From assembly GCF_001591965.1 (NCBI RefSeq), contig NZ_BCVX01000002.1, positions 248,001 through 312,000 on the forward strand: 64,000 nucleotides of DNA. Reading direction: 5' to 3'. Positions within the stretch are counted from its first letter, which is position 1. Each line of letters opens with the position of its first letter. The notes under the pieces are model-generated. The model did no database searches. It saw only the letters and a program-made list of their open reading frames with translations, and was not told where the DNA came from. Shown here in pieces: positions 54,500 through 63,957 of this stretch. This stretch comes from Lysinibacillus odysseyi 34hs-1 = NBRC 100172 (GTDB lineage Bacteria; Bacillota; Bacilli; Bacillales_A; Planococcaceae). The position numbers were made by a program, and so were the translations under genes.

Positions 54500-55195
54500 A
54501 TGGTTGCACTATACAGCATTCCATTAAAGATACATCATTTATTTAAGGATTACGGGCTAGTTATTAAGGTAAAAAAAGGCAGTTCTATTTTCCGTGAAGG
54601 TGAACGTGCTGAACATATTTTTTTTATTGAACAAGGGGCAGTACAGATTAGTAAAGAAGCCGAGCATGGTAAGGAACTGACACTGCGGATTTGCGGCCCA
54701 CACGCTTTGATCGGCGAAAGTGCTATGTTTTGCAAAACAAGCTATCATTCCACTTCCGCTAAAGCATTAGAAGATGTTCAATTACTAACATTGCACACCG
54801 ATACACTTGAGCTGCTGCTATCCGAAAACCCTCCATTGATGCTCGAATATATAAAATGGCTGCAAACAGAAAATCTAAAGCATCAAAGCAGACTGCGTGA
54901 TCTGATGCTGAATGGAAAAAAGGGTGCACTCTTTTCAACACTCATCAGACTGGCTAATACATATGGGGAGTTTCGAAGCGAGAATGAGGTATTCATCAAT
55001 TTCTCCTTAACTAATACCGATATCGCCAATCTTTGCGCGACTAGCCGGGAAATGATTAACCGTATGTTAAACGATTTAAAAAACCATCATATTCTTACTT
55101 TTGATAAAGGATATATTACAATAAATAACCTCCAGTTTTTAAAGGACGAGATTGCCTGTGAAAACTGTCCCCTCTCCATCTGCCGCATTGACTAA
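54500..55195 (+). CDS. fnr: Crp/Fnr-family regulator, Bacillus Fnr type
   Basis: A 231-residue regulator with an N-terminal cyclic-nucleotide-like domain and a C-terminal winged helix (TNTDIANLCATSREMINRML). The C-terminus reads CENCPLSIC, Cys220-x2-Cys-x4-Cys228, the same spacing as the three cluster cysteines of B. subtilis Fnr (227, 230, 235). It should sense oxygen through a 4Fe-4S cluster. No nitrate-respiration genes are adjacent. The ATG follows GGAAGTG. Confidence 0.8.
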   Translation: MVALYSIPLKIHHLFKDYGLVIKVKKGSSIFREGERAEHIFFIEQGAVQISKEAEHGKELTLRICGPHALIGESAMFCKTSYHSTSAKALEDVQLLTLHTDTLELLLSENPPLMLEYIKWLQTENLKHQSRLRDLMLNGKKGALFSTLIRLANTYGEFRSENEVFINFSLTNTDIANLCATSREMINRMLNDLKNHHILTFDKGYITINNLQFLKDEIACENCPLSICRID

Positions 55196-55255
55196 GAAAA
55201 GCACCTTCACGTCCGTTTTGCTGCGGCAAGCGCTGGAGACTGCCGCTGTTTATAA

Positions 55256-55291
55256 AAAAAACCCGCGTCTGAATACAAACGCGGGTTTTTA
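55256..55291. terminator. Bidirectional terminator between fnr and yitW
   Basis: AACCCGCGT and ACGCGGGTT arms, with A- and T-runs on both sides. Confidence 0.9.
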
Positions 55292-55303
55292 AAATTGCTA
55301 TTC

Positions 55304-55618
55304 CTATCGAATACCTAATGCCATTTTCGCATAACGCGACATCATATCTTTCGACCATGCCGGCTGCCAAACGATATTTACATTGATATCTTTCACCTCA
55401 GGTAAATCTCCTAAAGCTGTTTTTACTTGGTCAACGATAACCGGGCCTAGCGGACAGCCCATTGATGTTAATGTCATTGTAACAGTCGCTAATCCTTCTT
55501 CATTTAAATCTACATCATATACTAAGCCAAGGTTTACGATATCAATCCCTAATTCCGGATCGATTACATTTTCCAAAGCGCCTAACATGCTGTCTTTCAT
55601 ATCTTGATCAATTGCCAT
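55304..55618 (-). CDS. yitW: MIP18/DUF59 iron-sulfur assembly factor (YitW, SufT type)
   Basis: A 104-residue protein of the MIP18 family that helps deliver Fe-S clusters. DPELGIDIVNLGLVYD and the reactive Cys in TSMGCPLGP are present. The ATG follows AAAGGAAG. It lies beside yitV as in B. subtilis. Confidence 0.92.
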   Translation of the reverse strand: MAIDQDMKDSMLGALENVIDPELGIDIVNLGLVYDVDLNEEGLATVTMTLTSMGCPLGPVIVDQVKTALGDLPEVKDINVNIVWQPAWSKDMMSRYAKMALGIR

Positions 55619-55674
55619 TTCTGCATCTTCCTTTCGTACAGTTGTGTAGGTTCATCATATCAAATAGTACTGCT

Positions 55675-56430
55675 TTATGCCAAATGTTCAGCCAGCCACG
55701 TCGTAACAGCAAGCACTCCTGAACGGGAAACAGCATGTCCCGCTTTGTCATCAGCTATGTACTTGACCTTTAGCTTATCTCCTTGCTGAACAAGTTCCTC
55801 GTAGAATGGAAACGTCATATGGAACGGTACAACAGGGTCTTTTTTTCCATGCCAGAACATAACAGGCACTTTTTCAAAAATTTCAGGGCGCTCCACCAAA
55901 TCGAATGGTTGCAGGGATTCTAATATAGCATGGGTCTGCTCTTCTGTGAGCTGAAGATCCACTCCCAGCTCCTTCATTTGACGCAGCTGATATTGGGCCA
56001 TTTCCGTATAGCTTACTACACCCATTAAAATACCGGCCGCTTCTATCCAGTCATATGCTTTTAAACAGCCCGCCGTCGTAATACCGCCCATAGATGTACC
56101 ACTAATGCCTACTTTCCCTATAAAACCTTTTCCCCGTAAAGTATCGTATAAACTTTGTACTTCTTTTATATTCTTTACTATAATGCGCCAAAATATTGAA
56201 TTCATTTGTGATTCCGATAAATTTTCAGAACGTTCTCCATGCATAAAGGCATCGGGTAAAATAACACGTACACCTTTTTCCACAAGATTATAAGCGTAAT
56301 GGAGATTGTGTTCCTTTGCACTCATAAAACCATGCAGAAAAATAACAATCGGCGCATCTTCCTGCATTCTTTCATTATATACATGTAGCAGGGGAATTCC
56401 TTCCCATTTTTCTTTCTGTACAATCACCAT
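55675..56430 (-). CDS. yitV: Alpha/beta hydrolase YitV
   Basis: A putative esterase of 251 residues. The nucleophile elbow is SGTSMGGI, the oxyanion region FLHGFMSAKE, and Asp and His lie in WHGKKDPVVP and KAGHAVS. No signal peptide. The ATG of MVIVQKE follows AAGGAG. It is divergent from yitU. The substrate is unknown. Confidence 0.88.
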   Translation of the reverse strand: MVIVQKEKWEGIPLLHVYNERMQEDAPIVIFLHGFMSAKEHNLHYAYNLVEKGVRVILPDAFMHGERSENLSESQMNSIFWRIIVKNIKEVQSLYDTLRGKGFIGKVGISGTSMGGITTAGCLKAYDWIEAAGILMGVVSYTEMAQYQLRQMKELGVDLQLTEEQTHAILESLQPFDLVERPEIFEKVPVMFWHGKKDPVVPFHMTFPFYEELVQQGDKLKVKYIADDKAGHAVSRSGVLAVTTWLAEHLA

Positions 56431-56555
56431 TTTCACTCCTTCATTATATTACATTCATAGCGTAACAAAAATTGGCTCGTTATGGTTACAATATTTTGAC
56501 GAAACGGAAAGAATAACGATAAAATTGAAACAATGTCGAAAGGAGCTTTTCTATC

Positions 56556-57362
56556 ATGAAGCAGCATTTAATCGTATTAGATTTGGACGGTACATTATTA
56601 ACTGATGATAAAATAATTTCCCCATATACGAAAAATATTCTGGCTAAAGCTCGAGAAGCAGGCCATCAGGTGATGATTGCAACAGGACGTCCTTTCCGCG
56701 CAAGCCGACTTTACTATCAGGAACTCGATTTGACAACACCGATTGTTAACTTCAATGGTGCTTTTATCCATCATCCTCTCAACCAATCATGGGGTGTAAT
56801 GCATTCTCCTATCTCTATGAAAGTTGTATACGATGTCGTGGACTCGGTCGACAAATTCCATTATGAAAACCTGATTGCCGAAGTGATTGACGATGTATAC
56901 CTTCACAATAAGAACGATGAATTGATGAGCGTGTTTAATATGGGAAATCCACGTGTCACAACAGGCAATTTAAAGTTAAACCTGCATGAAGATCCGACAA
57001 GTCTGCTTATTCAGGCAAATGAACAAAATGTGCCGATTATCCGCAAGCATCTGGAAGATGTCCATGCAGAACTGATTGAACATCGGAAATGGGGCGCACC
57101 CTTCCCTATTATCGAAATCGTCCGGAAAGGGCTAAGCAAGGCGGTCGGGGTCTCCAAAATAGCGCACGAATTTGAAATACCGCGCGACCGTATTATTGCA
57201 TTTGGCGATGAGGACAACGATTTGGAAATGATCGACTATGCAGGTATTGGGGTAGCGATGAGCAACGGAATCGATGAGTTGAAATCTGTAGCAAATGAAA
57301 TTACAGTAAGCAATAATGAAGACGGCATTGGAAAATTCCTTGTTGATCGGTTAGGCTTATAA
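56556..57362 (+). CDS. yitU: HAD-family (Cof-type) phosphatase YitU
   Basis: A 268-residue HAD phosphatase. Motif I is VLDLDGTLL, motif II the Thr in IATGRPF, motif III the Lys in RKGLSKAVGV and motif IV FGDEDNDLEM. B. subtilis YitU is one of the phosphatases acting on the phosphorylated ribitylamino-uracil of riboflavin synthesis. The ATG follows GAAAGGAG. Confidence 0.9.
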   Translation: MKQHLIVLDLDGTLLTDDKIISPYTKNILAKAREAGHQVMIATGRPFRASRLYYQELDLTTPIVNFNGAFIHHPLNQSWGVMHSPISMKVVYDVVDSVDKFHYENLIAEVIDDVYLHNKNDELMSVFNMGNPRVTTGNLKLNLHEDPTSLLIQANEQNVPIIRKHLEDVHAELIEHRKWGAPFPIIEIVRKGLSKAVGVSKIAHEFEIPRDRIIAFGDEDNDLEMIDYAGIGVAMSNGIDELKSVANEITVSNNEDGIGKFLVDRLGL

Positions 57363-57364
57363 AG

Positions 57365-57408
57365 AAAAAAGACGAAATCATCCAAAATGGAGATTTCGTC
57401 TTTTTATT
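57365..57408. terminator. Bidirectional terminator between yitU and the opp genes
   Basis: AAAGACGAAATC and GATTTCGTCTTT arms with A- and T-runs on the two sides. Confidence 0.9.
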
Positions 57409-57413
57409 ATAAA

Positions 57414-59234
57414 TTACTTCGCCGCAACCGGCTCTTCAGCTACAAGCTCAAGGTCTTGTAAGTTATCTGAAGTTAAACTGTTGTAATCAACATTGTAGTT
57501 TTTCACGCGTTTGTTCACTGGGAACAATTCGTAACGGAACTGCATTGGGATTACAAGAGCATTGTCTTCCATGTATTCTTGGAACGCACGGAATTGCTTA
57601 CCACGGAAATCAGTGTCTAATGCTTCTTTCGAATCAATGCTTTCTAAAATTGACTCTAACTCATCAGAAGAGAAGCGAGAGAAGTTATAAACAGCTGTTT
57701 TAGAGTATAAACCGTATGGAGATGGGTTTGTACCTGTTCCCCACGCACCCATGAAGATGTCGATTTCAGGATCATCATTTTGTACTTTGTCATAGAACGA
57801 GTTGAACTCGATTAAACGACCAGTTGCTAATGTAACATTTAGACCAACGTCTTTCCAGTTTTGCAGGTAGAAAGAAATTACGTCTTCTTGTGTTTGGTCA
57901 CCAGCCATAGCTGCAAGCTTGATTTCAAGCGGTTTACCGTTTTTATCTTCACGAAGTCCATCGCCGTCTACATCTTTGTAGCCTGCTGCATCAAGGATTT
58001 CGTTTGCTTTATCCGGATCGTATGAGAAACCTTCTAATGAATCATCATAGAATGATTCAAATACTGGTGGGATTAATGAGTTTGCGCGTTCACGTAAACC
58101 ATTGTAGTATACTTCAGATACTTGTTCGATATCTAATGCAAAGCCCATTGCTTTACGTAGTTCTACATCGCCCATTTTTGCATTTGCTTCATCTGTTACA
58201 ACTACATTGTTCGTATAATCATATTTACCTAATTTAAAGCTCATGTAAGAGTAGTATAATTCTTGGCGGCCAAGAACATCAATGTTGTCAAGATTTTCGA
58301 TTTCTTTCCAAGCTGTAGCATTGAAGCGTTGTACAAGATCGTATTTACCTTCTTTAATCGCTACAGAGATTGAGCTTGATGGAACAACTTTCACTAATAC
58401 GCCGTCAAGCTTTGGTTTGCCTTTCCAATAGTGTTCGTTTGCTACATATTGTACAGACTCACCTGGTACGATTTTTTCAATTTTAAACGCACCTAATGTT
58501 ACTGGGTTTTTACGAACTAAGTCATGCGCTAATAAATCAGCTACAGGAATATCACCTAGTACGTGTGATGGTTCTGCATATGTCCATAGGCCGTCGCCAC
58601 CATAGTAAACAGCTGGTGATAATTTTTTGAAGCTGATTTCTAACGTTGACTCATCAATTTTTTTCAAACCAGAGATTGTATCTGCAGTACCTGCATGGTA
58701 CTCTTCCATACCGACAACGTTTTTCATGTCGCCGTCATAACGTACGCCTTCATAGTCTTTGTCTGCAATAATTTCATATGGTAAGATTAAGTCTTCTACT
58801 TTTAGAGGCTCACCATCAGACCATTTTACGCCATCGCGGATTTTTACTGTTGCTTTTAAGTTTTCTTCATCTACATCTAAAGTTGCGACACCTTTGTCAT
58901 TGATCATGAACTCGCCGTCTACTTCAAAGATCGTGTTATTTGTCCATTCCATTAAATCAGCATCATAGCCATCTTCATAAAGCTCCCAGTTAAAGATCCC
59001 TTGGAAAGGCTCATCCTTAACCAATGCTACTTGAAGAACACCGCCTTTAACAGCGTCACCTTTGTTTTCTACACTTAGTGTTAATAAATCCCCGCTTGCT
59101 GAATCTGAAGTTTTTTCGCCGTCAGAGTCTTTTCCTGGAGACTTTTCTTTGGTATCGTCGCTTCCATTACATGCTGCTAAAACCAAAAGCACTGCAAGTA
59201 ACATCGCTAGTAATGACCAACTTTTGTTTTTCAT
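57414..59234 (-). CDS. Oligopeptide-binding lipoprotein (OppA/AppA type)
   Basis: A 606-residue extracytoplasmic binding protein, class II fold (SBP family 5). The lipobox is VLAAC (Cys22), followed by an Asp/Ser/Lys-rich linker. Typical segments are RDGVKWSDGEPLKVEDL and LRKAMGFALDIEQV. It is the last of five transporter genes, 188 bases after the permease gene. Peptide length preference is not readable. AGGAACAAACG with GGGAGG precedes the ATG. Confidence 0.92.
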   Translation of the reverse strand: MKNKSWSLLAMLLAVLLVLAACNGSDDTKEKSPGKDSDGEKTSDSASGDLLTLSVENKGDAVKGGVLQVALVKDEPFQGIFNWELYEDGYDADLMEWTNNTIFEVDGEFMINDKGVATLDVDEENLKATVKIRDGVKWSDGEPLKVEDLILPYEIIADKDYEGVRYDGDMKNVVGMEEYHAGTADTISGLKKIDESTLEISFKKLSPAVYYGGDGLWTYAEPSHVLGDIPVADLLAHDLVRKNPVTLGAFKIEKIVPGESVQYVANEHYWKGKPKLDGVLVKVVPSSSISVAIKEGKYDLVQRFNATAWKEIENLDNIDVLGRQELYYSYMSFKLGKYDYTNNVVVTDEANAKMGDVELRKAMGFALDIEQVSEVYYNGLRERANSLIPPVFESFYDDSLEGFSYDPDKANEILDAAGYKDVDGDGLREDKNGKPLEIKLAAMAGDQTQEDVISFYLQNWKDVGLNVTLATGRLIEFNSFYDKVQNDDPEIDIFMGAWGTGTNPSPYGLYSKTAVYNFSRFSSDELESILESIDSKEALDTDFRGKQFRAFQEYMEDNALVIPMQFRYELFPVNKRVKNYNVDYNSLTSDNLQDLELVAEEPVAAK

Positions 59235-59422
59235 CGTTTGTTCCTCCCTTTTTATGCCGGTATTCTCTAAAATCTACCAGCTATTTTAAATATATACAAA
59301 CACATCTATTAATTAAATGTGAAAGTACCAGTTTTCAAAAACATAGAATAAAAATAAGAAATTTTCAGTCTATTGAATTTGTGAATATAGAGACTAAATA
59401 TATTAGTCTCTATATATGTGTA

Positions 59423-60346
59423 TTAACCTAACCGTTGTTTCGCATCAGCTGCACGTCTTAATGCCTGCCCCACATAATTGATGCCTAGCATCATTAGCAG
59501 GATAAACACAGCAGCCGGCAGCCAGCACCACCAATATTCATAAAGAACGAGCGGGTTATTTGCATAACTTACAAGCGTTCCTAATGATGGTGTAGACGGT
59601 GGAAGACCGAATCCTAAATAGGAAAGACCGGTTTCAATACCTACATTCCCCGCAAAGTTCAATGTCATTTCAACAATCAAAATCGAGCTTAAGTTTGGCA
59701 TGATTTCTTTGAAAATAATGATAAAATCATTGGTACCAAGCGTTTTGGAAGCGTTCACATAATCTCTGCGGCTTTCGGATAAAGCTTTAGAACGTACAAG
59801 ACGCGCCGTTCCTGTCCACAGGAATATACTCATAATCATGATAAATGCTGGAACATCATACTTTGGAACAATCGTAACAAATACGATGATCAACATCAAT
59901 GATGGAATTGTGATAAAGAAGTCAATAATACGCATAAACATATTATCAATCCAGCCACCGAAGTAGCCGCAAACCAGTCCTACAACAATGCCGAATATAC
60001 CTGTAATTAATGTAATTGCAATGGCAATCGCTATGGAATTCCGCGCACCAACAATCAACTGGCCAAAAATATCACGGCCGCCTTGGTCTGCACCAAGGAA
60101 ATATGATCCTAGTCCACTATATTGCTCAGTGCCTGGTGCTGCATATTTATCACGAAGCGAAATTTTCATTAAGGCTTCCTGGTCAATAAACCATGCCCAG
60201 ATAAATACGCCCAAAATGACAACGACAAGCCCGACTAAAGAAAACAACGCGACTTTATCTTTTTTAAATTCTCTCCAGATTACCTGCCAACCGGTAGGAG
60301 GAGAGCTTACTGCTATTTCTTTATTTTCAGTTAATTCGATAGACAT
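59423..60346 (-). CDS. Oligopeptide ABC permease (OppC type)
   Basis: A 307-residue permease with six helices, an N-terminal extension and the EAA-type loop (SRRDYVNASKTLGTNDFIIIFKEIMPN in part). The ATG before SIELTENK was chosen for GGAGAGG. It pairs with the OppB-type permease encoded just upstream. Confidence 0.93.
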   Translation of the reverse strand: MSIELTENKEIAVSSPPTGWQVIWREFKKDKVALFSLVGLVVVILGVFIWAWFIDQEALMKISLRDKYAAPGTEQYSGLGSYFLGADQGGRDIFGQLIVGARNSIAIAIAITLITGIFGIVVGLVCGYFGGWIDNMFMRIIDFFITIPSLMLIIVFVTIVPKYDVPAFIMIMSIFLWTGTARLVRSKALSESRRDYVNASKTLGTNDFIIIFKEIMPNLSSILIVEMTLNFAGNVGIETGLSYLGFGLPPSTPSLGTLVSYANNPLVLYEYWWCWLPAAVFILLMMLGINYVGQALRRAADAKQRLG

Positions 60347-60380
60347 TTTTTTCACCTCTCCTTAATGTTTATTAGTTTGT

Positions 60381-61343
60381 CTATTCAATTCGAATACGCG
60401 GGTCCACAATGCTCATAATGATATCCGACAATAGACTACCTAATAACGCTAAGAAGCCATATAGCATAACAAGTGCTGTAATAACACTATAATCACGAGA
60501 TAGAATTGATGAGATAAACAACTGTCCCATACCTGGATAACCGAAAATTGTTTCGATAAAGATGGAGCCGCCTAGTAGTCCCGTAATTGTAAAGCCTATA
60601 AATGCTGCGATTGGCAACAGGGAGTTACGGAAAATGTGACGGGAATAAACTTTTCTCATCGGGATTCCTTTACTGCGTGCTGTACGTACATAGTCCTGTC
60701 CTTTTGCATCGATAATTTCTGAACGTAAATACTGGATAACTGTAGTTGTCCCTAATATCGCATACGTCGTGGCCGGCAGTAAAATATGATAAATCTTATT
60801 CATTATATAACCGAAAGTTCCTGGGTCATATTTGATGTCTACTGAACCACTTGTCGGGAACCAGCCAAGCGTGTAACCGAAGAAGAACAGGAACAGCAGT
60901 GCCAAAATAAACGTAGGAATCGCATAGGATACAAAGCTGTATAAAATAATCGCCCGATCCAGCAAAGAGTTGTGATAACGTCCAGCCAATACCCCAAGTG
61001 GAATGGCAAGAACATATAGAATAATAACACTTGCTAGTGACAGCCAGAATGTATTAACCGCCCGTTCCCCAATGAGGGAACCTGCATCACGCTTGAACGT
61101 ATAACTCATTCCGAACTCTCCTTGGAACGCATTACCGACCCAGCGGCCATACTGCTGATACCATGGATCATTCAAGCCATTCTTTTCTCTCAACTCTTCA
61201 ATCCTAGCAGGATCTGTTTCAGGTGTAATAGCACCAGTGAAAGGATCACCCGGCATGAACTGGGCCATGATGAAGATGATAAGGCTTAGTACAAAAAGCT
61301 GTGGAATCATAATTAAAAAACGGCGAACTATCGTTTTCCACAT
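60381..61343 (-). CDS. Oligopeptide ABC permease (OppB type)
   Basis: A 320-residue permease with a helix at the N-terminus, a long periplasmic-side loop and five further helices. MAQFMPGDPF and the EAA-type DYVRTARSKGIPMRKV region are typical. AAGGAGGG precedes the ATG, which directly follows the OppF stop. Confidence 0.93.
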   Translation of the reverse strand: MWKTIVRRFLIMIPQLFVLSLIIFIMAQFMPGDPFTGAITPETDPARIEELREKNGLNDPWYQQYGRWVGNAFQGEFGMSYTFKRDAGSLIGERAVNTFWLSLASVIILYVLAIPLGVLAGRYHNSLLDRAIILYSFVSYAIPTFILALLFLFFFGYTLGWFPTSGSVDIKYDPGTFGYIMNKIYHILLPATTYAILGTTTVIQYLRSEIIDAKGQDYVRTARSKGIPMRKVYSRHIFRNSLLPIAAFIGFTITGLLGGSIFIETIFGYPGMGQLFISSILSRDYSVITALVMLYGFLALLGSLLSDIIMSIVDPRIRIE

Positions 61344-61344
61344 A

Positions 61345-62301
61345 TTAGATTCCCTCCTTCACTTGTGCCATGGAAGTTGTGGCAGCCACTAAATGTGTAC
61401 CTGTGAGCGGTACTAAGTCAAATACACGACCATTTGCATCAAAGTATTTTGCATGTTCCTGCTGATAGTTTTTCTCTACTATAATTCTCTCACGTTTCCG
61501 CTCTTCACGTCCAATCGGCGTTCCATCCGGAATAGCAGACAATAAACGTTTTGTGTAAATATGCTGCGGATTATTATAAATCTCTTGTTTTGTACCTGTT
61601 TCTACGAATCTGCCTTTATACATAATATTAATATAGTCACACATATGTTTAACAACACCTAAGTCGTGGGAAATAAATATATAACTTAGACCGTATTCAT
61701 CCTGGATATCTTTCATAAAGTTCAGTACCTGTGCCTGTACAGAAAGATCAAGCGCCGATACCGGCTCATCGGCAATGATTAATTTAGGGTTTGTCGCGAT
61801 GGCACGTGCAATTCCTAAACGTTGTTTTTGGCCGCCCGAGAACTCATGCGGATATTTTAATTTCGCATCTTCCGGCATACCGACAATTGCCAATAATTCG
61901 CTGATCTTCTTCGTCTCTTCCTGTGGTGTCAGGCTTAAGAAATTGCGAATTGGTTCAGCCAAAATATCTTGAACACGCTTTCTTGGATTCATACTAGAAT
62001 GAGAGTCTTGGAAAATCATCTGGATATCACGATTATAGGATGAATTCCGATCACGTCGGCGATTTGTTACATTTTCGCCTTCATATACAATCGTTCCGGA
62101 AGTAATTTTTTCTAATCCAATAATGGATTTACCAGTTGTCGATTTACCGCAACCTGACTCACCAACAAGACCATATGCCTTGCCGCGTTCAATTTCCATT
62201 GTAATACCATCTACGGCATAAACATGGTCAATCACTCGATTGAAAAATCCTCCGCGAATCGGGTAATGGACTTTTAAATCATTGATTTGCATAAAGCTCA
62301 T
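61345..62301 (-). CDS. Oligopeptide ABC ATPase (OppF type)
   Basis: A 318-residue ATPase. Walker A is GESGCGKST, the signature FSGGQKQRLGIARAI and Walker B IIADEPVSALD. The C-terminal oligopeptide/dipeptide extension is present. It starts inside the end of the OppD gene (23 bases) behind GGAGG. Confidence 0.94.
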   Translation of the reverse strand: MSFMQINDLKVHYPIRGGFFNRVIDHVYAVDGITMEIERGKAYGLVGESGCGKSTTGKSIIGLEKITSGTIVYEGENVTNRRRDRNSSYNRDIQMIFQDSHSSMNPRKRVQDILAEPIRNFLSLTPQEETKKISELLAIVGMPEDAKLKYPHEFSGGQKQRLGIARAIATNPKLIIADEPVSALDLSVQAQVLNFMKDIQDEYGLSYIFISHDLGVVKHMCDYINIMYKGRFVETGTKQEIYNNPQHIYTKRLLSAIPDGTPIGREERKRERIIVEKNYQQEHAKYFDANGRVFDLVPLTGTHLVAATTSMAQVKEGI

Positions 62302-63310
62302 GATGTTTGTCCTCCTTTTCGCCTTTAAAGTAAAAATGCTCGTGACAAGAACATCTTACAAAATGGCCTTCCGATATTTCATGCAGCTGCGGTTCTGTCT
62401 CATGTGCCGATTCTGGAACCCAGGAAATACGTGGAGCAAAACGACATCCATGACGCGGCAGCTTCATTAAGGAAGGGACAATCCCTTCAATAACATTTAA
62501 TTTTTCATTCTCGCTGTTCATCTGCGGAATAGAGTTAAACAGTGAACGTGTATATGGATGTTTTGGATTGGCAAATAATTCTTCGACAGAGGCTAATTCA
62601 ATAATCTGGCCAGCATACATAACTGCTACTCGATCAGCTACCTCCGCCACAACGCCAAGGTCATGGGTGATTAAAATAATACCAGCACCTGTTTCCTTTT
62701 GCAGATCAATCAATAAATCCAAAATTTGTGCCTGGATCGTTACATCCAGCGCTGTTGTCGGCTCATCTGCAATGATGATTTTCGGTTTACAGCTGATAGC
62801 AATCGCTATAATAACTCGTTGACGCATCCCACCGGACAATTGGTGAGGGAATTGGCGCGCCACTCGTTCAGGATTTGGAATGCCTACTTGATTTAAAAGT
62901 TCCAGTACGCGGGCTTGACGTTTCTCTTTATTGAAGTCCGTATGATAAATAAGCCCTTCCTCAATTTGCTCACCAATACGCATTAAAGGATTTAATGCTG
63001 AGAGAGGGTCCTGGAAAATCATTCCGATTTCCAGACCGCGTATATCATTAAAATCATCTTCGGTCATCTTCGCAAGGTTTTTATCCTTATATAAGATTTC
63101 CCCTTGTACCCGTGTTTTATTGTGATCGTGCAGCCCAATAATCGATGTGGCTAACGTACTCTTTCCACATCCTGATTCTCCAACAATGGCTAAAATTTCA
63201 TTTTCACGTAATGTAAGTGAAACACCATCAACAGCATCAAAATAAGCATCGCCGATCCGGAATCCTGTATGTAGGTCTCTGATCTTCAAAAGTTCCTCTG
63301 ACGTTCTCAA
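62279..63310 (-). CDS. Oligopeptide ABC ATPase (OppD type)
   Basis: A 343-residue ATPase with GESGCGKST, LSGGMRQRVIIAIAI and IIADEPTTALD. The C-terminal cysteine motif of OppD proteins is only partly kept (HGCRFAPR and HFVRCSC), so a complete cluster site is doubtful. The TTG of MRTSEELL was chosen for AAGGAG seven bases upstream; an in-frame TTG six codons earlier overlaps that site. It is the first gene of the operon. Confidence 0.92.
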   Translation of the reverse strand: MRTSEELLKIRDLHTGFRIGDAYFDAVDGVSLTLRENEILAIVGESGCGKSTLATSIIGLHDHNKTRVQGEILYKDKNLAKMTEDDFNDIRGLEIGMIFQDPLSALNPLMRIGEQIEEGLIYHTDFNKEKRQARVLELLNQVGIPNPERVARQFPHQLSGGMRQRVIIAIAISCKPKIIIADEPTTALDVTIQAQILDLLIDLQKETGAGIILITHDLGVVAEVADRVAVMYAGQIIELASVEELFANPKHPYTRSLFNSIPQMNSENEKLNVIEGIVPSLMKLPRHGCRFAPRISWVPESAHETEPQLHEISEGHFVRCSCHEHFYFKGEKEDKHHELYANQ

Positions 63311-63437
63311 TTGCTTGCTCCTTTCCAAACTTTATAGGTGTGAATATTTAGAATATTTACGCTGTCATTTAATAGATAAAGAATGTCGAACATCCTAAAA
63401 AGCGAATAATTATAATATTCATTTATAGATGTTTTGA

Positions 63438-63467
63438 ATTATACCCTCTTAAAATAGACCTAGTCAA
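63438..63467 (-). promoter_or_regulatory. Sigma-A promoter of the opp operon
   Basis: TTGACT, 18 bases and TATAAT on the minus strand, giving a leader of about 120 bases before the first gene. Confidence 0.8.
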
Positions 63468-63917
63468 TATATACATGACAAATTATTCTGACATAATTAA
63501 ATAGTTTGTATATTTAATACAAAAAAATAGTTTTAAAATTCCACGCACTTTAGTACTTTAAATCGACATAATTTTCAACTATTTATCAGGTTTTTTATTA
63601 TCAACTATATATTCCCTATAATGGCTATATTATTTTAGGAAAACTAAACACATGAATAAATATTGTATTTTTATTCCTTTTGTGCATAAAAAATTTTTAG
63701 GATTAGGACAAATTTATCTATACCTTTCTATAAAACCTTTGTTAGTATGTATGCAAAGAATCGACTACATATTAACCGAATTTTCAGAATAAAAGGTTAG
63801 ACGTCTATTGATTAGACTTTACGACCCTTTATACAATATCGTTTTTGTAAAAAAAATGCAAGATAATTTTGATAATTGCACACTAAATGACCTATTCTAG
63901 AACGCTTGAACAATAAC
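63468..63917. other. AT-rich non-coding gap
   Basis: No gene, RNA motif or clear repeat was recognised. Confidence 0.5.
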
Positions 63918-63952
63918 AAAGGCCTTAGATGCTGTCTTCATCTAAGGCCCTT
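63918..63952. terminator. Terminator of the gene at the window edge
   Basis: GGCCTTAGATG and CATCTAAGGCC are perfect arms; the tail on the minus strand is only moderately T-rich. Confidence 0.75.
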
Positions 63953-63957
63953 TCGCT

